Below are positions 11,106-23,104 of a DNA stretch of 64,000 nucleotides, piece by piece; position 1 is the first letter of the stretch, and each line of letters starts with the position of its first letter. A program made the translations under genes and the position numbers. Under the pieces are notes generated by a model. It saw only the letters and a program-made list of their open reading frames with translations, had not been told where the DNA came from and made no database searches. The stretch spans positions 58,366,108 to 58,430,107 of the forward strand of contig OX393577.1 in the NCBI GenBank assembly GCA_947652605.1, given 5' to 3'. The DNA is from Elmis aenea (lineage: Eukaryota; Arthropoda; Insecta; Coleoptera; Elmidae).

Positions 11106-13425
11106 GGAAACCGGGGACGAAGAGGCGGTAGATTGCCGTAGAAATCCGTGTGTAGGTATTTATATTCTTTCTAGATTTTTTTCCACTTCTTAAATTAATT
11201 TATCAAGTCAACTTGATAAGCTAAACAATGCTATTAAATAATATTGCATGAAATTATTGTTTTTCCAACGATCAAATATTCTAAATAAACCATTTGGATC
11301 TACTTATAAACTACATTTTGCTTTCATACAATTTTCAATGAATAATTTAGAAACCAATTTGTCTGTCCATGGCTATAAGAATATTTTTACAGCTATAATA
11401 ATAAAATTGTCAGTTGATTGTCTCTTGGAAATATAAATATGACAAAACTGATACAACAAAATAAGAAGAAAATGGTCGTTCTAAAGGAACAATAATCAAT
11501 TATTGATTGTACTAAAAACAAAAACGAACAGCAGAATATACAGTTAACGACTAGATGTGTTAAATATCACTAAAAAAGCAAAATTTTCCTGTTTTTCTTT
11601 TATTTGCGATAGTAATTAAAATTTTACTAAACAAATTGGCGGTTTATGAGTCTTTGCTTATATCTAGTATTCTATACACTTCTGCAATAAACCCTAGCTA
11701 TTTGAAGAATGTCACATGAACAATCTGAATAATAAATTAATAAACTGCAACTTTTTGTGCAGCACAGCAAAAGGATTTATAATTAACTGTAAATAAGTCG
11801 GCGTTTATTAGTCTCAGCAACATAAAACAAAACAACTGAAAATTGTGCATAATAATTTAACAAAAGAAGGCATAACGACAGTGTTACGTGATTACATCTT
11901 ACAAACGAAACACTTTAGTTTGTGCAACTCATTCGCATTAACAACTTACGAGGTACAGCAACCACTAGAAAGACTTACATAATAATTACAACCGGATAAA
12001 AATCTCAACCTAATACGCCAGAAAATTAAATTTCACGCAAGATAATGGTGGACGTGTACTAAAAACCGAAATATTACTTTCATTTGCATTACTATGAGAA
12101 ATATGCCGTTCAAGGCTGTTTCTTGCACAGTTGAAAATACCACAACCAAACAGGGCGACTGGATTTATGTTAAGTAACTGGATAAGTAAATGACTTGTGA
12201 TTTTTTGTTGTGGTTGATATAAAATAAGCATTAATTGTGCATGCCTTAGATTTTATTACTATTACTATTTCACACAGTTTAATTACCATTACTTGGGATT
12301 TTTTAAATACCTAAAATATCTTATAAGTTATAGATTAAACATAAGTATTCTTTATTTAAGTTTTATACTCATAAAAGTATTTTTTCGTTTTATTAATGAT
12401 TAAAAAAATGTTTTTTTACTCAAGTTGAGTGCAATGATATAACTAGGACAAGAGGATATAAAAAAAATATGCTGGCTTTGTGCTGTGCAGATTAATCGCC
12501 GTTTTAAACAACAAAAGGCGAACGTAACATATTCTTTTGAATAAAATTGTAGCAAATGCATATTTTTTAGTTGACAAAAATACAAAATTGCGGAGACTAA
12601 CTTAAAAACTAAACTATCCAAGCGAATTCTATCGTATATGCAACAAGCATAAAAATTTATGCAAGAGATCATCATGCCCATCTTCTAATCTAATCCCTTT
12701 ACCAAACAACAGTTATATCCTTAAAAAAGACAATCAGTAGTTATTGCGTGGCATAAAAATAAATTTCTACTTTAGTTTTTATAATGCTTATGGATTAAAG
12801 AGGGAAGACATGAACTGTGCAATAAAAAATAGTATTCTCACAGCAGTAATTAGTAACAATAAGTTACAACATACCATGAGCATGAGAATGAAAACACATA
12901 CATAAATAAAATATAACCATAAAATACTAATTTGTGCTTTTTTCAAACAAGTCGAATTATCTTCTGAGTAATTGTTTTTTATTGCTTCCTTTTCATGCAA
13001 AATACCAAAGCACAATAATAAGAGCTTGGAAGATCAGAGCTAAATTGGTGTAGTTAACTTAAACGCAATATTATAGTCAATAAATAATTAAGTAAACAAT
13101 TTTATAGGATCTAAAAGCTGCACAGAATTATAAAGAAGTTATTAAAAAATGCTGCTACAATATGTGACAAGTTTATTTACGAGTCTCAATTAATTTTATT
13201 GCATAAAATATGGAACTAATGAAATTTTATTACAGTAATAATAATAATGCAAATGCATGGTAAAATAAAGTTCACGTTTTTGTCATCAAAGAAAGCTATT
13301 TTTAGCAATCTAAAGGACTTTTATTTGAAATTTGTGGAGCTTTTTTTGTAAGTAAAAGTGCTATAAAGAATACTATAAGTCATTATCGCACGGAAAATAG
13401 GAACAACATTTTTGTTGTTTTAAAC
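11106..13425. other. AT-rich spacer, nothing recognised
   Basis: About 2.3 kb without recognisable coding motif, transposon end or tandem array. Open frames of 62-93 codons on both strands look like chance. Confidence 0.5.
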
Positions 13426-13912
13426 CAGGGGTTCCCAATGGGTTCGATATCGACCCCCCGGTGGTCGATGAAAACTTGAAAGAGGTCGATGAATCTGTAG
13501 GGATCGGTTGGGGGTCGATTAAATAAGATCTATGTCGTATCAGTATATTATTTTAAACTAAATTCATTTAATTTAAAACAATAATTTAACATTGGAATAT
13601 TTCGCTTATTTGAATCATTTGAACAAAATTTTATTAAAGCTATTATAATACATCACTGACTAAGAAATCCGAACACTTATCATAATTATCTTGAAATTTT
13701 TGACAATATGTGTTTTAGAAGCCCCCTTTAAGAATCCTGCTTTATTACATAGCAAATTCTTAAAACATACAACTGTTAATTAAATGAAAGTATCTATTAA
13801 TTAAATTTTGAAATTAATGTTTTAATTTTTTATTGACTAGTAGAAAGGACTCCTATTTGTATGTGGGCCCCCAAGCTCTGCTTGCTTTTGCTATACGGTA
13901 GCTACACCCCTG
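13426..13912. mobile_element. Probable hAT-type fragment(s)
   Basis: The left end CAGGGGTTCCCAATGGG followed by a G/C-rich ATCGACCCCCCGG block is typical of hAT termini in insects. The right edge, GCTACACCCCTG ending at 13912, is also hAT-like when reversed (CAGGGGTGTAGC). The two ends do not match each other over any length, and the flanks TTTTAAAC and CACAATAG are not duplicates. This may be two fragments of different elements rather than one. Confidence 0.4.
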
Positions 13913-15539
13913 CACAATAGCTGTTCACGTAATCGAAGCATTTCGTTCGAGAATACAAAACACAAAAATAAAATCAAAAACAGAACGACATCGTCCTCCC
14001 GATGTTACACACTCCTTTATAGTTCCTACTGAACAGATGGCGCCTTAAGACTCGAATCAAAACGACGATAAAAAATACAGGAACGACGATACCTTAAACG
14101 TTATCAGTCCGGAAGTAAAAAAGTTTAAAAATAAAAAGATTAAAGTGTTTCTATCCGTTGATGCTGCTTACAACGTAACATAATTTAACGTGAGGTCGTT
14201 GGCCAGACGCGTTGTTATTATTAGACCCTCGGCCGTACAACACCACACCAAGATCAGATAATCATAGCAGCAGATAGATACCATAAGGGTTATTAAAATT
14301 ACAATTATTCATGGAAAAAAATAACATCACTCAATTTAGGCCACGTTCTAACACTTCCTAATAAGTATTTTTTAAGTAAAGTAATGAGCTACGCAGGGGA
14401 TTTGTTGGGAATCCACGTGCAGACAGACGCAGTGCGTTGCTTCTTTGTGTGCCTTGGACTGATTACAGTGCTACAAGCGCACTATGATTATAGTTCTTGT
14501 CAAATTCATTCCGGAACATCTTATATAACAACACTAATACCGCTCGCTTTTAACTTTCATTTCGGCCCGGAACAATAGGGCACAATTACATCAATTTAGA
14601 GTGACGTATTATTTTTTAACATTGCTTGCGTGGACTTTAACGTCCGTAATAAAACAACCTATAATAGTTTTTACTTCGTGGAATCGATTAAAAAGCTTTT
14701 AAAAAATCGTTTTCGATGCTTGTCACACACTGTGTTCAAGTGATTTGCATTATACACAAAAAGGTAAAAAGCTGTTAGTACATGAGTTCATAAAAAAGTT
14801 GGACGTTTGTAACATCTGAGAAGTCATTACCATATCGATTATTTTGTTAAAATGTATAAATAAGTCTATCAAAAAAGAGGGAACTTTGCATGAAATGGAA
14901 TAGAAAGTTATTCGAAACTTGACGTATTAAAAAATATATTGGACTTTTTTTTCCAAATCACACAATAGTTTTTATTCAAAATCAGATTTATTTTAATCCT
15001 TTAATAATAAAGTCTCATGAATCGGTAGACCATAAACACCACCTTATTGCACAAATAAGAGTTGGTGACCAGAAAACCATAAACTAAGTACTTTATTTAG
15101 ATTTCCAATTTAAAAAAAAATGTTTTTTAAAACCCTCGTTTATGCGAAAATTTCCTCTTCTTTGGTCTTCTATTATTTATGCATTTACTTATTATCTTCC
15201 CAGTTTTTTTCTCACTAACATCAAAGACATCCTACTACTTAAAACTGTATTTATAACTTTCTTTTGTTTGATAATTTTTTCACTGGCTACTTGGATCGAT
15301 ATAATATTTACTTATTATAAAAAGTTTCTTGTATTAGAAAGTTCCATTATACTTCAAGGCTTTTAAATGAAGTATTTAAAAGAATAGCAAGTTATTTAAA
15401 GACATAAAAATAATAAAAATATACATTACCAATACATTAACAAATATTAAAATAAAATTTTGGAAAAAAATTGAATTAATTTAACATTTATTGGCATATT
15501 TTTTATAGGACTCTATTTATCCATTTTTTGATTACTTAC
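13913..15539. other. Spacer; part near 14.15-14.58 kb is less AT-rich
   Basis: The part around 14150-14580 is locally richer in G+C and contains a 64-codon open frame (14384) without known motif. A host non-coding exon cannot be excluded but nothing supports it. The rest is plain AT-rich sequence. Confidence 0.4.
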
Positions 15540-16205
15540 AAGGGAGGATCACGATATGTTGTCGCTAGAATCTGATCAAGGCTGTTTATTGCATCAAGAA
15601 CATCTAAAATAAATGTTTTGCACAGTTTTTCGCAAAAATAGGGGAAAAACTAAAAAGTTGAATAATAAAGGTGATTTTTGCGATCGCGTTGGCCATGAAA
15701 CCGTCAGACATAAAATCAAAATTCTTCTATTTACCAATTCGCGCATTATTTGCAAGTAAAATGGTGCAAAGTTCTGTAGCAAAACGCGAACAACGATACC
15801 CTCATAAAAACGGTTTTCCCTGTGTTAAACTCCTATGCAAGTCGCATAGATTTAGCAATAACAGTTATATCACAACCTCAAATCATAGGGCTATTACAGG
15901 GGTTTCGTTTTTGACGTTTTTCTCCGGATCCGTTTAAGATTTTTTCAAAAAATGTGTACCATTTTACTTGCAAAGTATGTGCGAATTGGTAAATAGAAGA
16001 ATTTTAATTTTATCTTTGACGGTTTCATGGCCAACGCGATCGCAAAAATTACTTTTAATATTCAACTTTTCAGTTTTCCCTCCATTTTTCCGAAGGAAAT
16101 GGCCAGTTGCACGTATAACTCTGCAAAACATTAAGTTTTATCTTCTTGATGCAATAAACACAGCCTTGATCGGATTCTAGCGACAACATATCGTGACCGT
16201 CCCTG
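15540..16205. mobile_element. Foldback element with ~220-bp inverted arms
   Basis: The left arm (about 15540-15765) and right arm (about 15958-16205) are mirror images. Shared blocks are AAGGGAGGATCACG / CGTGACCGTCCCTG at the ends, then ATATGTTGTCGCTAGAATC, then TTGCATCAAGAA, then GCGATCGCGTTGGCCATGAA, then ATAGAAGAATTTTAATTTT, then TGCAAGTAAAATGG next to the loop. The loop of about 190 bp is unrelated to the arms. No transposase motif was found and no target duplication is convincing. The open frames over it simply read the arms on either strand. Confidence 0.85.
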
Positions 16206-16299
16206 GATAGTAAGCCTCTCTAGAAAGAAGTTACAGAACTGGGGATGTCTTAGGGGGGCTAACTGCATGTTTATGTTACTGCAAGTAAACTGATCTCCC

Positions 16300-16740
16300 A
16301 TTTAATATGTTTCGAAACTATTTGCAAAATTAAATATAATAGTCAAGGTGCTATTGACTTTGGGATTCCCAGAAAGATCATTAGAAAGGATAGAATTAAC
16401 AAAAACATTATGTGAGCTGGGTTTAAAGTTGACTCTATGGAGAACAAAATTGAAAAGAGCTAAGGTGGATGAATGAAAGAAAGTAAAAAATATATGGAAG
16501 GGAGGTGTGGACAAAAGTTGAAAAACGGGAGGCCTAGAAGAACCTGAAATAGGAAAATAGCCGAGATATTTTAGAAAAACTCTCTAAACTGAAGGCAGCC
16601 GGAAACGCTAGTAAGGGACAGGCAGTGGCGGAGAATTTTCCTACACCTTCACATGTCTACACCGTAGGGTAGAAGACTGATAACTAACGTAATAGTCAGG
16701 TGCTAACAATCTTTGGGATTTCCTGAAAGATCACCAGATC
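16300..16740 (+). pseudogene. Possible LINE C-terminal relic
   Basis: Fragments resembling a LINE tail occur in different frames: GRPRRT near 16.53 kb and RDRQWRRI near 16.62 kb. A segment coding TLGFPERSL near 16.35 kb is repeated imperfectly near 16.70 kb. Many stops and shifts separate them. The order (basic GRPRR block, then DRxxWRR) matches LINE C-termini, but without a catalytic motif this is tentative. Confidence 0.4.
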
Positions 16741-16960
16741 ATCATCATTATCAAACAGATTTCACATAATAGTTTAATTTTTTACAAAAAGAAATTATGA
16801 CAATAGGACATTTTGGATTCTATTGCGGTGCAACTTCGTCCATTAATTGAATATTTTTTTAAAATAAATTTAATCATTTACCATATTTTTGTCCCTAAAA
16901 TAAGATTCACTTTCAAAATCATTTTTAAAAGTGATAAATAAAACTGTTTCTTCCTTCTAA

Positions 16961-17452
16961 AGTCTGTTTTATACTATACTATTTTTTCGTTTAAGAAAAT
17001 CGTATAGGTACGATTTTCTAGTACGGTGTCAATCAGAAATTACAAATCTTGAACCAAAAATTCGTACGAAATAACTACATGTTCTAAATGCGTCCTATTT
17101 TACATGGGCGTGTTTTGTGGCATGGGCGCATGCGTATTCTACTGCAACTGTATCTGACCGCATGTCATTTGTGGGTTAGGTTAACTGAAACAATCAAACG
17201 ATGTTAAATACTACTTATTACCTTTAATCCCTCACAATTTATTTTGTAGGAATAAATATGTAGAATGGAACAAGCGTTAAATATGATAAAAGTTACTAAA
17301 AAGTAACCAAAATATATTGTGGTTTTCGTACCAAAAAATAGTACAGTGTAAGAGGTTCATATTTTCCATGCTAAATTCTTGAACGAAATTTTTGTATCAA
17401 AAATCGTATACGATCTTCTTAAACGAAAAAATAGTGTAGTATAAAACAGTCT
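16961..17452. mobile_element. MITE, PIF/Harbinger-like
   Basis: Terminal inverted repeats of about 46 bp with three mismatches begin AGTCTGTTTTATACTA on the left and AGACTGTTTTATACTA on the right (reversed), and include TATTTTTTCGTTTAAGAA. The element is flanked by TAA at 16958-16960 and 17453-17455. A 3-bp TWA duplication is characteristic of PIF/Harbinger, but TAA is short enough to occur by chance in AT-rich DNA. The 492-bp length and absence of coding sequence make it non-autonomous. No relative was noticed elsewhere in the window. Confidence 0.65.
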
Positions 17453-17455
17453 TAA

Positions 17456-18333
17456 CGTAGTAGTAGAAGATATAGCTTATCACATGTAGCTGATAATGAT
17501 TCAAATTGATGTAAAACTTTAACGGCTTTAAAATTGCGACACTAATTTCATTTTAGGTTAACACCACGTCGTAAAAATGTGGTTTAGGCATATCAAAACT
17601 CAATGCTGAAATAAATATATCACATTTATTAAAACATTCGATTTTATTACCGCGAAGCACATAAAAATCGTCGAAATAGACATTAATATTTACTTCATTT
17701 TATTATGGAATTCCCACTACCATTTTGTTGCACTCCGATACCCGGAGCAATAAAACCGATCGTAAAACTTATGGCCGCGTTTCAGCGCCGCAACGCCACA
17801 AGTTTCAATTTTTACAAGCGATATTTTAAAAATTACATGGACAAATTGGAACCGGCATCATTTTTGAAAACATAACATTCAGTTTTATTACCATCGGTCA
17901 TGAATCATTCATCACTTAAAACTTGTGGGTTGTGTTGTGTTGCACAACCAAACAAACAAGAGAAACATAAATATTTATTACAGACCGATTGATAAACTTT
18001 GACCTAGAATAATGCTATTAGAGATTTTTCACACGTACTGACTTCTGATATACAGAGCCCAATGCAGGTCTAGTAAAACTTTGTTTGTATGTAATATTGG
18101 TGGATATAAACTCTATCTGTAGACGATATTTTCTAAATAAAAAGTTGGTGGTTTTCAAAGAAAATATAAAGAAAGCTTTTACAAGAAACACTGGTCAAAA
18201 GCAGCTTTATTTACCGTCCACCAGGTGAATTTGGTTGCAATTTTTGACGCATGGAGTATGATAAACCCCATCTTTATTAAAACGAATAAGTTTAATTAAA
18301 AATCACTTATTAATAAATGAATAGCCGTAAAAC
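17456..18333. other. AT-rich spacer, nothing recognised
   Basis: No coding motif or repeat structure was noticed. Confidence 0.5.
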
Positions 18334-19404
18334 GGGGTGAGAATGTAACTGACGGTGAGAATGCGACAAAGCCTAATTTCGCTTCAATCGCTTCTAGTTG
18401 GAGATTTTTAAAAGCTACTATTTCGCCGCTAGAAAATCATGTTTATGAGATCTCAGGGTTGGCACTTCTACATATTTTTTTTTTTTTGAATCACGTGATC
18501 TTCGGTGGGGAAGGAATTTTGTTGTAGTTAGCTGTTTTTCGCGTTTAACGCTTATCGTGTTTATGTTGTATTGGTGCACCTACGGATTGAATCCCAAAGC
18601 TGAGTTAAGTGTATTTTTTGTTTTTCCTAATTTTCACCATGATCATTTTCTCTAGTATTGTTAATATCACTTTCAGTTTGGGTTTTCGATGAAACTTTAC
18701 CAAAAAAAATTAGTTGATGGGGTGAGAACTGAGCACTGAGAATGAGCAACCAATTTTTTGTTTTGTTGTTGTTTTTCAGCAGATATTTGTCGTTTTGAGC
18801 GATGGTAAGAAAGTACGTCAAAAAAGTTGATGGTAGAGTCTACAAAAATTGAACCAGACCATTTAAATGCGGTTATCGAAGAAATCAATAAAAAAAGGGT
18901 CCCTCCAATCCACCACCGAAAAGTAGGTACCAATCTTTACTCTACAGGAGACTATATTCAAGTAAAATATGCGAAAACATTTGATCCTGGAAAAGTGACT
19001 GCTATAGACGATGAACAATATCAGGTCAGCGTTTTGTGTAAAATTGGCAAATTTTGGAAGTGGCCAACTGTTGAGGATGTTGTGGTACCCAAAAGAACGC
19101 ATAATTAAGAAAACAATTGGGGAAAAAGATTTCCTTATTGACATGACTTTAAAGATGTTTTTTTATTTGTTCCTTATTCTTGGTTATATTCTTTTATATT
19201 TAATTATATTTTTTTAATTCCGAGCTTGTTTGTTATTAAAATTCCCAATTATGATTAAAAAACTGATTGTGAGCTTTTAGACCGAACTTTTGTTGAGATA
19301 GCACTTCTTACTTGCTGAACTCGATAGTAGATGAAGCAAAAATGTAATAGGAGCAATTCCATAGCCAGAATAATGAATTAAACCTACAGTCACATTCTCA
19401 CCCC
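18334..19404 (+). mobile_element. Deletion derivative of a psq/pogo-type DNA transposon
   Basis: An 18-bp inverted repeat with one mismatch marks the ends: GGGGTGAGAATGTAACTG at 18334 and its inverse at 19387-19404. The motif GGTGAGAATG recurs just inside the left end (18353) and, degenerate, near 18719. Between them lies a short gene relic that joins the N-terminus of a psq-type transposase to a distant C-terminal domain. Whether the exact element ends lie a few bases outside the 18-bp blocks is unclear, and no target duplication was identified. Confidence 0.6.
18801..19108 (+). pseudogene. Truncated psq/pogo-type transposase, N- and C-termini joined
   Basis: The ATG at 18802 starts MVRKYVKKVDGRVYKN, like the starts of insect psq-helix-turn-helix transposases, and then meets a stop. 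One frame over (open from 18827), the sequence continues EPDHLNAVIEEINKKRVPP, matching the first psq helix pattern (xDLxxAlxxvxxGk). After about 15 residues it jumps to TGDYIQVKYAKTFDPGKVTAIDDEQYQVS and FWKWPTVEDVVVP, the small C-terminal domain found at the end of some jerky/pogo-like insect proteins. The catalytic DDE domain of roughly 300 residues is absent, so it could at most bind DNA. One frame shift would be needed for a continuous product. Confidence 0.55.
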
Positions 19405-21206
19405 ACCTAATGGGTTGTAAATGTGACGGGAAAAATTCTACCACCCTCCTCCTTTTTAAAGATATGTTATTTAAGCACAGGAATTGAAAGAGGAGATATA
19501 CAGCTATCATTCTGTACTAATTTTATTACTCTAACATAACTACTCTTGGTGCCACAACAAAAAAAAAACGACAAGTTTACGGTACATAATAATTCAAGAT
19601 TTACCGACGGATTTTTTTTGGTATTCGTGTTTATAATTAAGTTTTACCAAGTGTTTATTACATGTTAAACTGAGGATGAATACAATGTTATTTTTGCTAT
19701 CTTGGCAATCTAGCAAGAATGCTGTACTCTAAAATGCGTTCAGTAATAAAGAATACACAAAAAACATAAAAGCAAAGAAATTTAATAAGTACATAAAAAT
19801 TTAAAAATATTTTGCGCCAATAACTTGTTTCTTAAAAAATACTTTATAAGCATAAAAAAGGTAGTTCCATACATGAATATTGTTTTTTGTCAAAATTCAT
19901 CAACTAATAGCATAAAAACAAAAAATGACTCCCATAAGAAATATAAAAGTTGCCTATCAGATCTTAAAAACTTAGCTAGCTAGGTTAATTTTAAAAACAC
20001 CAGGTAATAAGGACTTATCTCACCTTTAATGCCAAATTTCAGATTGCTAACGTTGACAGTAAGACAGTTATAAAGAAAACAAGAAAATTGCGTTTTTTAG
20101 TTTTTTCAGGATATTTCAGGAACTCGGCACAATTGCACGATTTCAGTTAAAAACTTTTACTAAGCACGCAAAAACGCACTTCTTTGCTGATTTAACCATC
20201 CTCCTATCTCTAACGGTTTCAAAAATCCCTGTTCACCCTGAATATTAGGTAAATGTACACCATCAAATGAATTTGAATCTTTGTCGGTAAATATGAACAT
20301 CTAACCAATACCCTTGTAGTATATGAACGCATTTACCGGTAAATGTGCACTTTTGCCTATGTTTTAACTTTACCATGACATACACCTTGTCTAGGGCGCC
20401 TTTTTAGTTATTTTAACAAATTTAATACACCCTACTTATTTATCGTCCTTTGTGCTTCTTTTTGCTCGTTTCAGTGATATTTAAACAAAAAATCGACTAC
20501 AATAAATGTAACCGTATCACGCAACCGTATTAAATTACACACTTCCGTGTTTTACTGTGGCCCAACTATCGAAAACTTTTTCCTCCCGCTGTTAAAGTCG
20601 GTACAACGGCAGACGATTTTAATACGTATCTTCGCTACGTGATGCCACATTTTACCACTTATCTCTTCAGCTGGGACACATTTAATTACCTCTAGCTACA
20701 AGAGACTTAGAGAACATAATCCTACAATTATTGTTAGTCAAAAAAGTTGCGTGGCCCCTAGCCTTTAATTGATTTAATAACAAAAACGTCAAATTACTGC
20801 ACAGTCAGCGTGCTTTTTTAATAATTGAACTTAATAACTAATTACTGGCGTTATTAAAACTGAATATGCAACAAGAAAGAAACATATACGATCTTTTTTC
20901 GTAGCTTAATTTACAGGGACATTTCCAACTCACCTAATAACTGATTCTAAATGTTTTATCTTGACTGCAATTTTAGGCTAACAATTTTTAGGATAAATGT
21001 AACAAATACTTTGAAAAAAGTCTAAATTTTATGCTTCAGGTAATACAACAATTTTGAAAAATGTATTCATCAAATTTAATTACAAATTTTGAGCAGAAAA
21101 ACTGTTTTAAGATGAGTAACTTCCAAAAAAATGTGTCGGTTTGTAAGTTAATGTGCTTATTATTATTAATAGCTCCACTTTTATATATTTATTATAGAGA
21201 CTTCGT
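19405..21206. other. AT-rich spacer, nothing recognised
   Basis: About 1.8 kb with no recognised coding or repeat feature. The text around 20.25-20.36 kb has short TTTACCG repeats but no clear element. Confidence 0.5.
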
Positions 21207-22890
21207 ACAGGGTGGGCAAATTTCGATGTTTTCATAGGGAATCTCGGTACCTAACTATAAATCCCTCTAACTCCCCTGCCCGCCTATAGGCAGGTTATAT
21301 CTGATGCACCGTATTATGTATAGGTAAATTTTGTGTAGCGTTAATGCTCAGCCCTGCCTATAGTCGAAGAGTTAATCTAGGATCGGGTAGTTTCGCTGTA
21401 ACATAGCGCGCTTCGTTCGATCTCCTCGCCAATAGAAAATGAAAATTGACAGCAAAGTAATGTTATAAATTGTAGTGCAAGAAGTGCAATAGTTTGTAAA
21501 AGATTAAAAACATCTATTTTGATCACAGAAAATAAAAAAAATTATAGGCAAGTACAAAAACTTGTTCTTTATCAAATAGTATTGTAAATTTACCATTTCC
21601 GATAAATTTACCTTACTAACTATACGAATTTAGTGAGGCCGACTTTAGGCGGATCTGAGCAGTTGGTAGTTTGTTTTTTCCTTCTGAAATGAACTGTGTT
21701 AGGAAAGTGTTGAGATTATGATTTATGATTTTGGGGTCCTCTACATCTCAAATTTGGGAAGTATGTTAGGATCCATTCTCGGAAGAACGATATTGATTTT
21801 GGAACAAATTGCACTTCTGGTTTGGCCCGAAATTGCATTTTTGCAAAAAGATTATTAGTAGACTATAAAAATATAATCGCGTATATGACTGTTCTCGAAC
21901 GCCTAATCGGATTATTGATTTTGGTGTGCTTTTCACGACCGGTCTGGCAAAAAGACAATCCAAATTTCCGGGATGCAAATCAGAAACTCAAGCTTATTGG
22001 ACAAAGTGTAATTTGAATCTTTGCAATTCCGCCTCAAAAACATGCTTTTTGCGGTTCCAACAAACGCTGATAATGTATATACTCTTTTTCCATATAACTG
22101 TATTCGTTAACAATGTTTTTTTATTCATTTTTGTACAAAAAAAAATTATTTTTGCAAATGACATCAGCCTTCTGATTTCTTCCACAACTGCTCAAACCCA
22201 CCTATAGGCAGTTTACCTGTTTTTACCTATACAAGCTATGAACTTGACCTAATTGAATATCTGATTGCATATTCGTATTTCTCGTATTTTTCTTTCCCTA
22301 TACTGAATTTTTGGACTAAATAAAAAATTGGGGCATTAGAGGGATAAGAGTTATGGAAAAACGGACGCCGCTTCCTGCATCTCTTTTTTCGAGAAAAAGT
22401 TAATGGTGAAAACTAAAACTGGTTATCGTCTTTTGTTTTCGAGTTATCACCGACAATTGTATTTTTCGACTTTTCGTTTTATGACTATATCTCGCTTGTT
22501 TATGAAAATAAACAAAAATTATTTTCACGTTCTACAGGCACTTTTTTGATAAAAACGTAGTGGCGTAAACAATTTTTAAAAAAATTCGAAATTCGTGTTG
22601 TGACATAAAGTTGTATTTTTTTAAATGGGACCCATAGTTGGCTGTGGTATCACGAGAAAGATGATTTTTTCCCATTCCAATAATGGTCGATTTATTAATT
22701 TTTCTTAATTATAGCAAAAATTAGGTAATTTTTCATATTTTATTTTGTTTTTAGTAGTAGGAGTAGGCTTATGTCATTAAGAATACAACTGGTAAAAGAA
22801 ACTGTCATTCTGCTGTTTTAATGATAGTTTGACAGAAATAATCACGTTTAATTGTTGATTGTTTATATTTTTGTACCTAAAAAACACGAA

Positions 22891-23060
22891 ATGGCTTACG
22901 AATATTACAAAAAGTATGATATGTTAGAATGTTTTATTCAAAGTAATAATAATTCTGAAGCTGCAAGTGAAATATATTTTAATCGTTACCCATAATGAAG
23001 AAGAAATGTCCCACAATTAATGAGATTTTGTTTTAATCTTCCAAAAATAGATTTATTCGG
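22891..23060 (+). pseudogene. Mariner-like transposase N-terminus (DUF4817-type)
   Basis: The ATG at 22891 opens MAYEYYKKYDMLECF...NNSEAASEIYFNRYP, which fits the helix-turn-helix start of an insect transposase group (pattern MxYsxxEkxdMllvygea..NAxxAaxlYxerfP, annotated as DUF4817). It stops at codon 35. One frame over, KKKCPTINEIL continues the family pattern (xRRxPsxxtF). It is then cut by a 33-bp inverted repeat. No catalytic domain follows. The same type of transposase supplies the C-terminal relics inside the palindromes at 45.2 and 53.1 kb, although the link between N- and C-terminal pieces is inferred. Confidence 0.6.
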
Positions 23061-23104
23061 TTGCATTGAACCAAAATCTCATTAATTGTGGGACATTTCT
23101 TCTT
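22998..23104. repeat. Perfect 33-bp hairpin
   Basis: The 33 bases at 22998-23030 are repeated without mismatch as their reverse complement at 23072-23104, with a 41-base loop. The left arm overlaps the broken transposase coding relic, so the right arm looks like an inverted copy of coding sequence. Perfect identity in an otherwise decayed element suggests recent formation. Confidence 0.92.

Larger units (their letters stand above)
21207..23104 (+). mobile_element. ACAGGGTG-family transposon relic with transposase start
   Basis: The left end TACAGGGTGGGCAAATTTCG at 21206 begins a stretch that leads, after interruption, to an N-terminal transposase relic at 22891. An AT-rich region at 22.36-22.89 kb lies just before it. 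The segment 21.27-22.33 kb, with CCTATAGG motifs near both ends, may be a later insertion but its borders are not defined. No right end was found. Linking the end at 21.2 kb to the coding start at 22.9 kb is inference. Confidence 0.45.

Noticed and set aside
14384..14578. 64-codon plus-strand open frame in slightly GC-richer sequence
   Set aside because: No recognisable domain, no splice context, and no second line of evidence for a host gene.
15142..15366. 74-codon hydrophobic frame resembling a membrane protein
   Set aside because: Hydrophobic peptides are expected from T-rich sequence. There is no conserved feature.
21270..22330. Separate transposon with CCTATAGG ends
   Set aside because: The CCTATAGG motifs are self-complementary and the sequence beside them does not match in either orientation, so no terminal repeat can be claimed.
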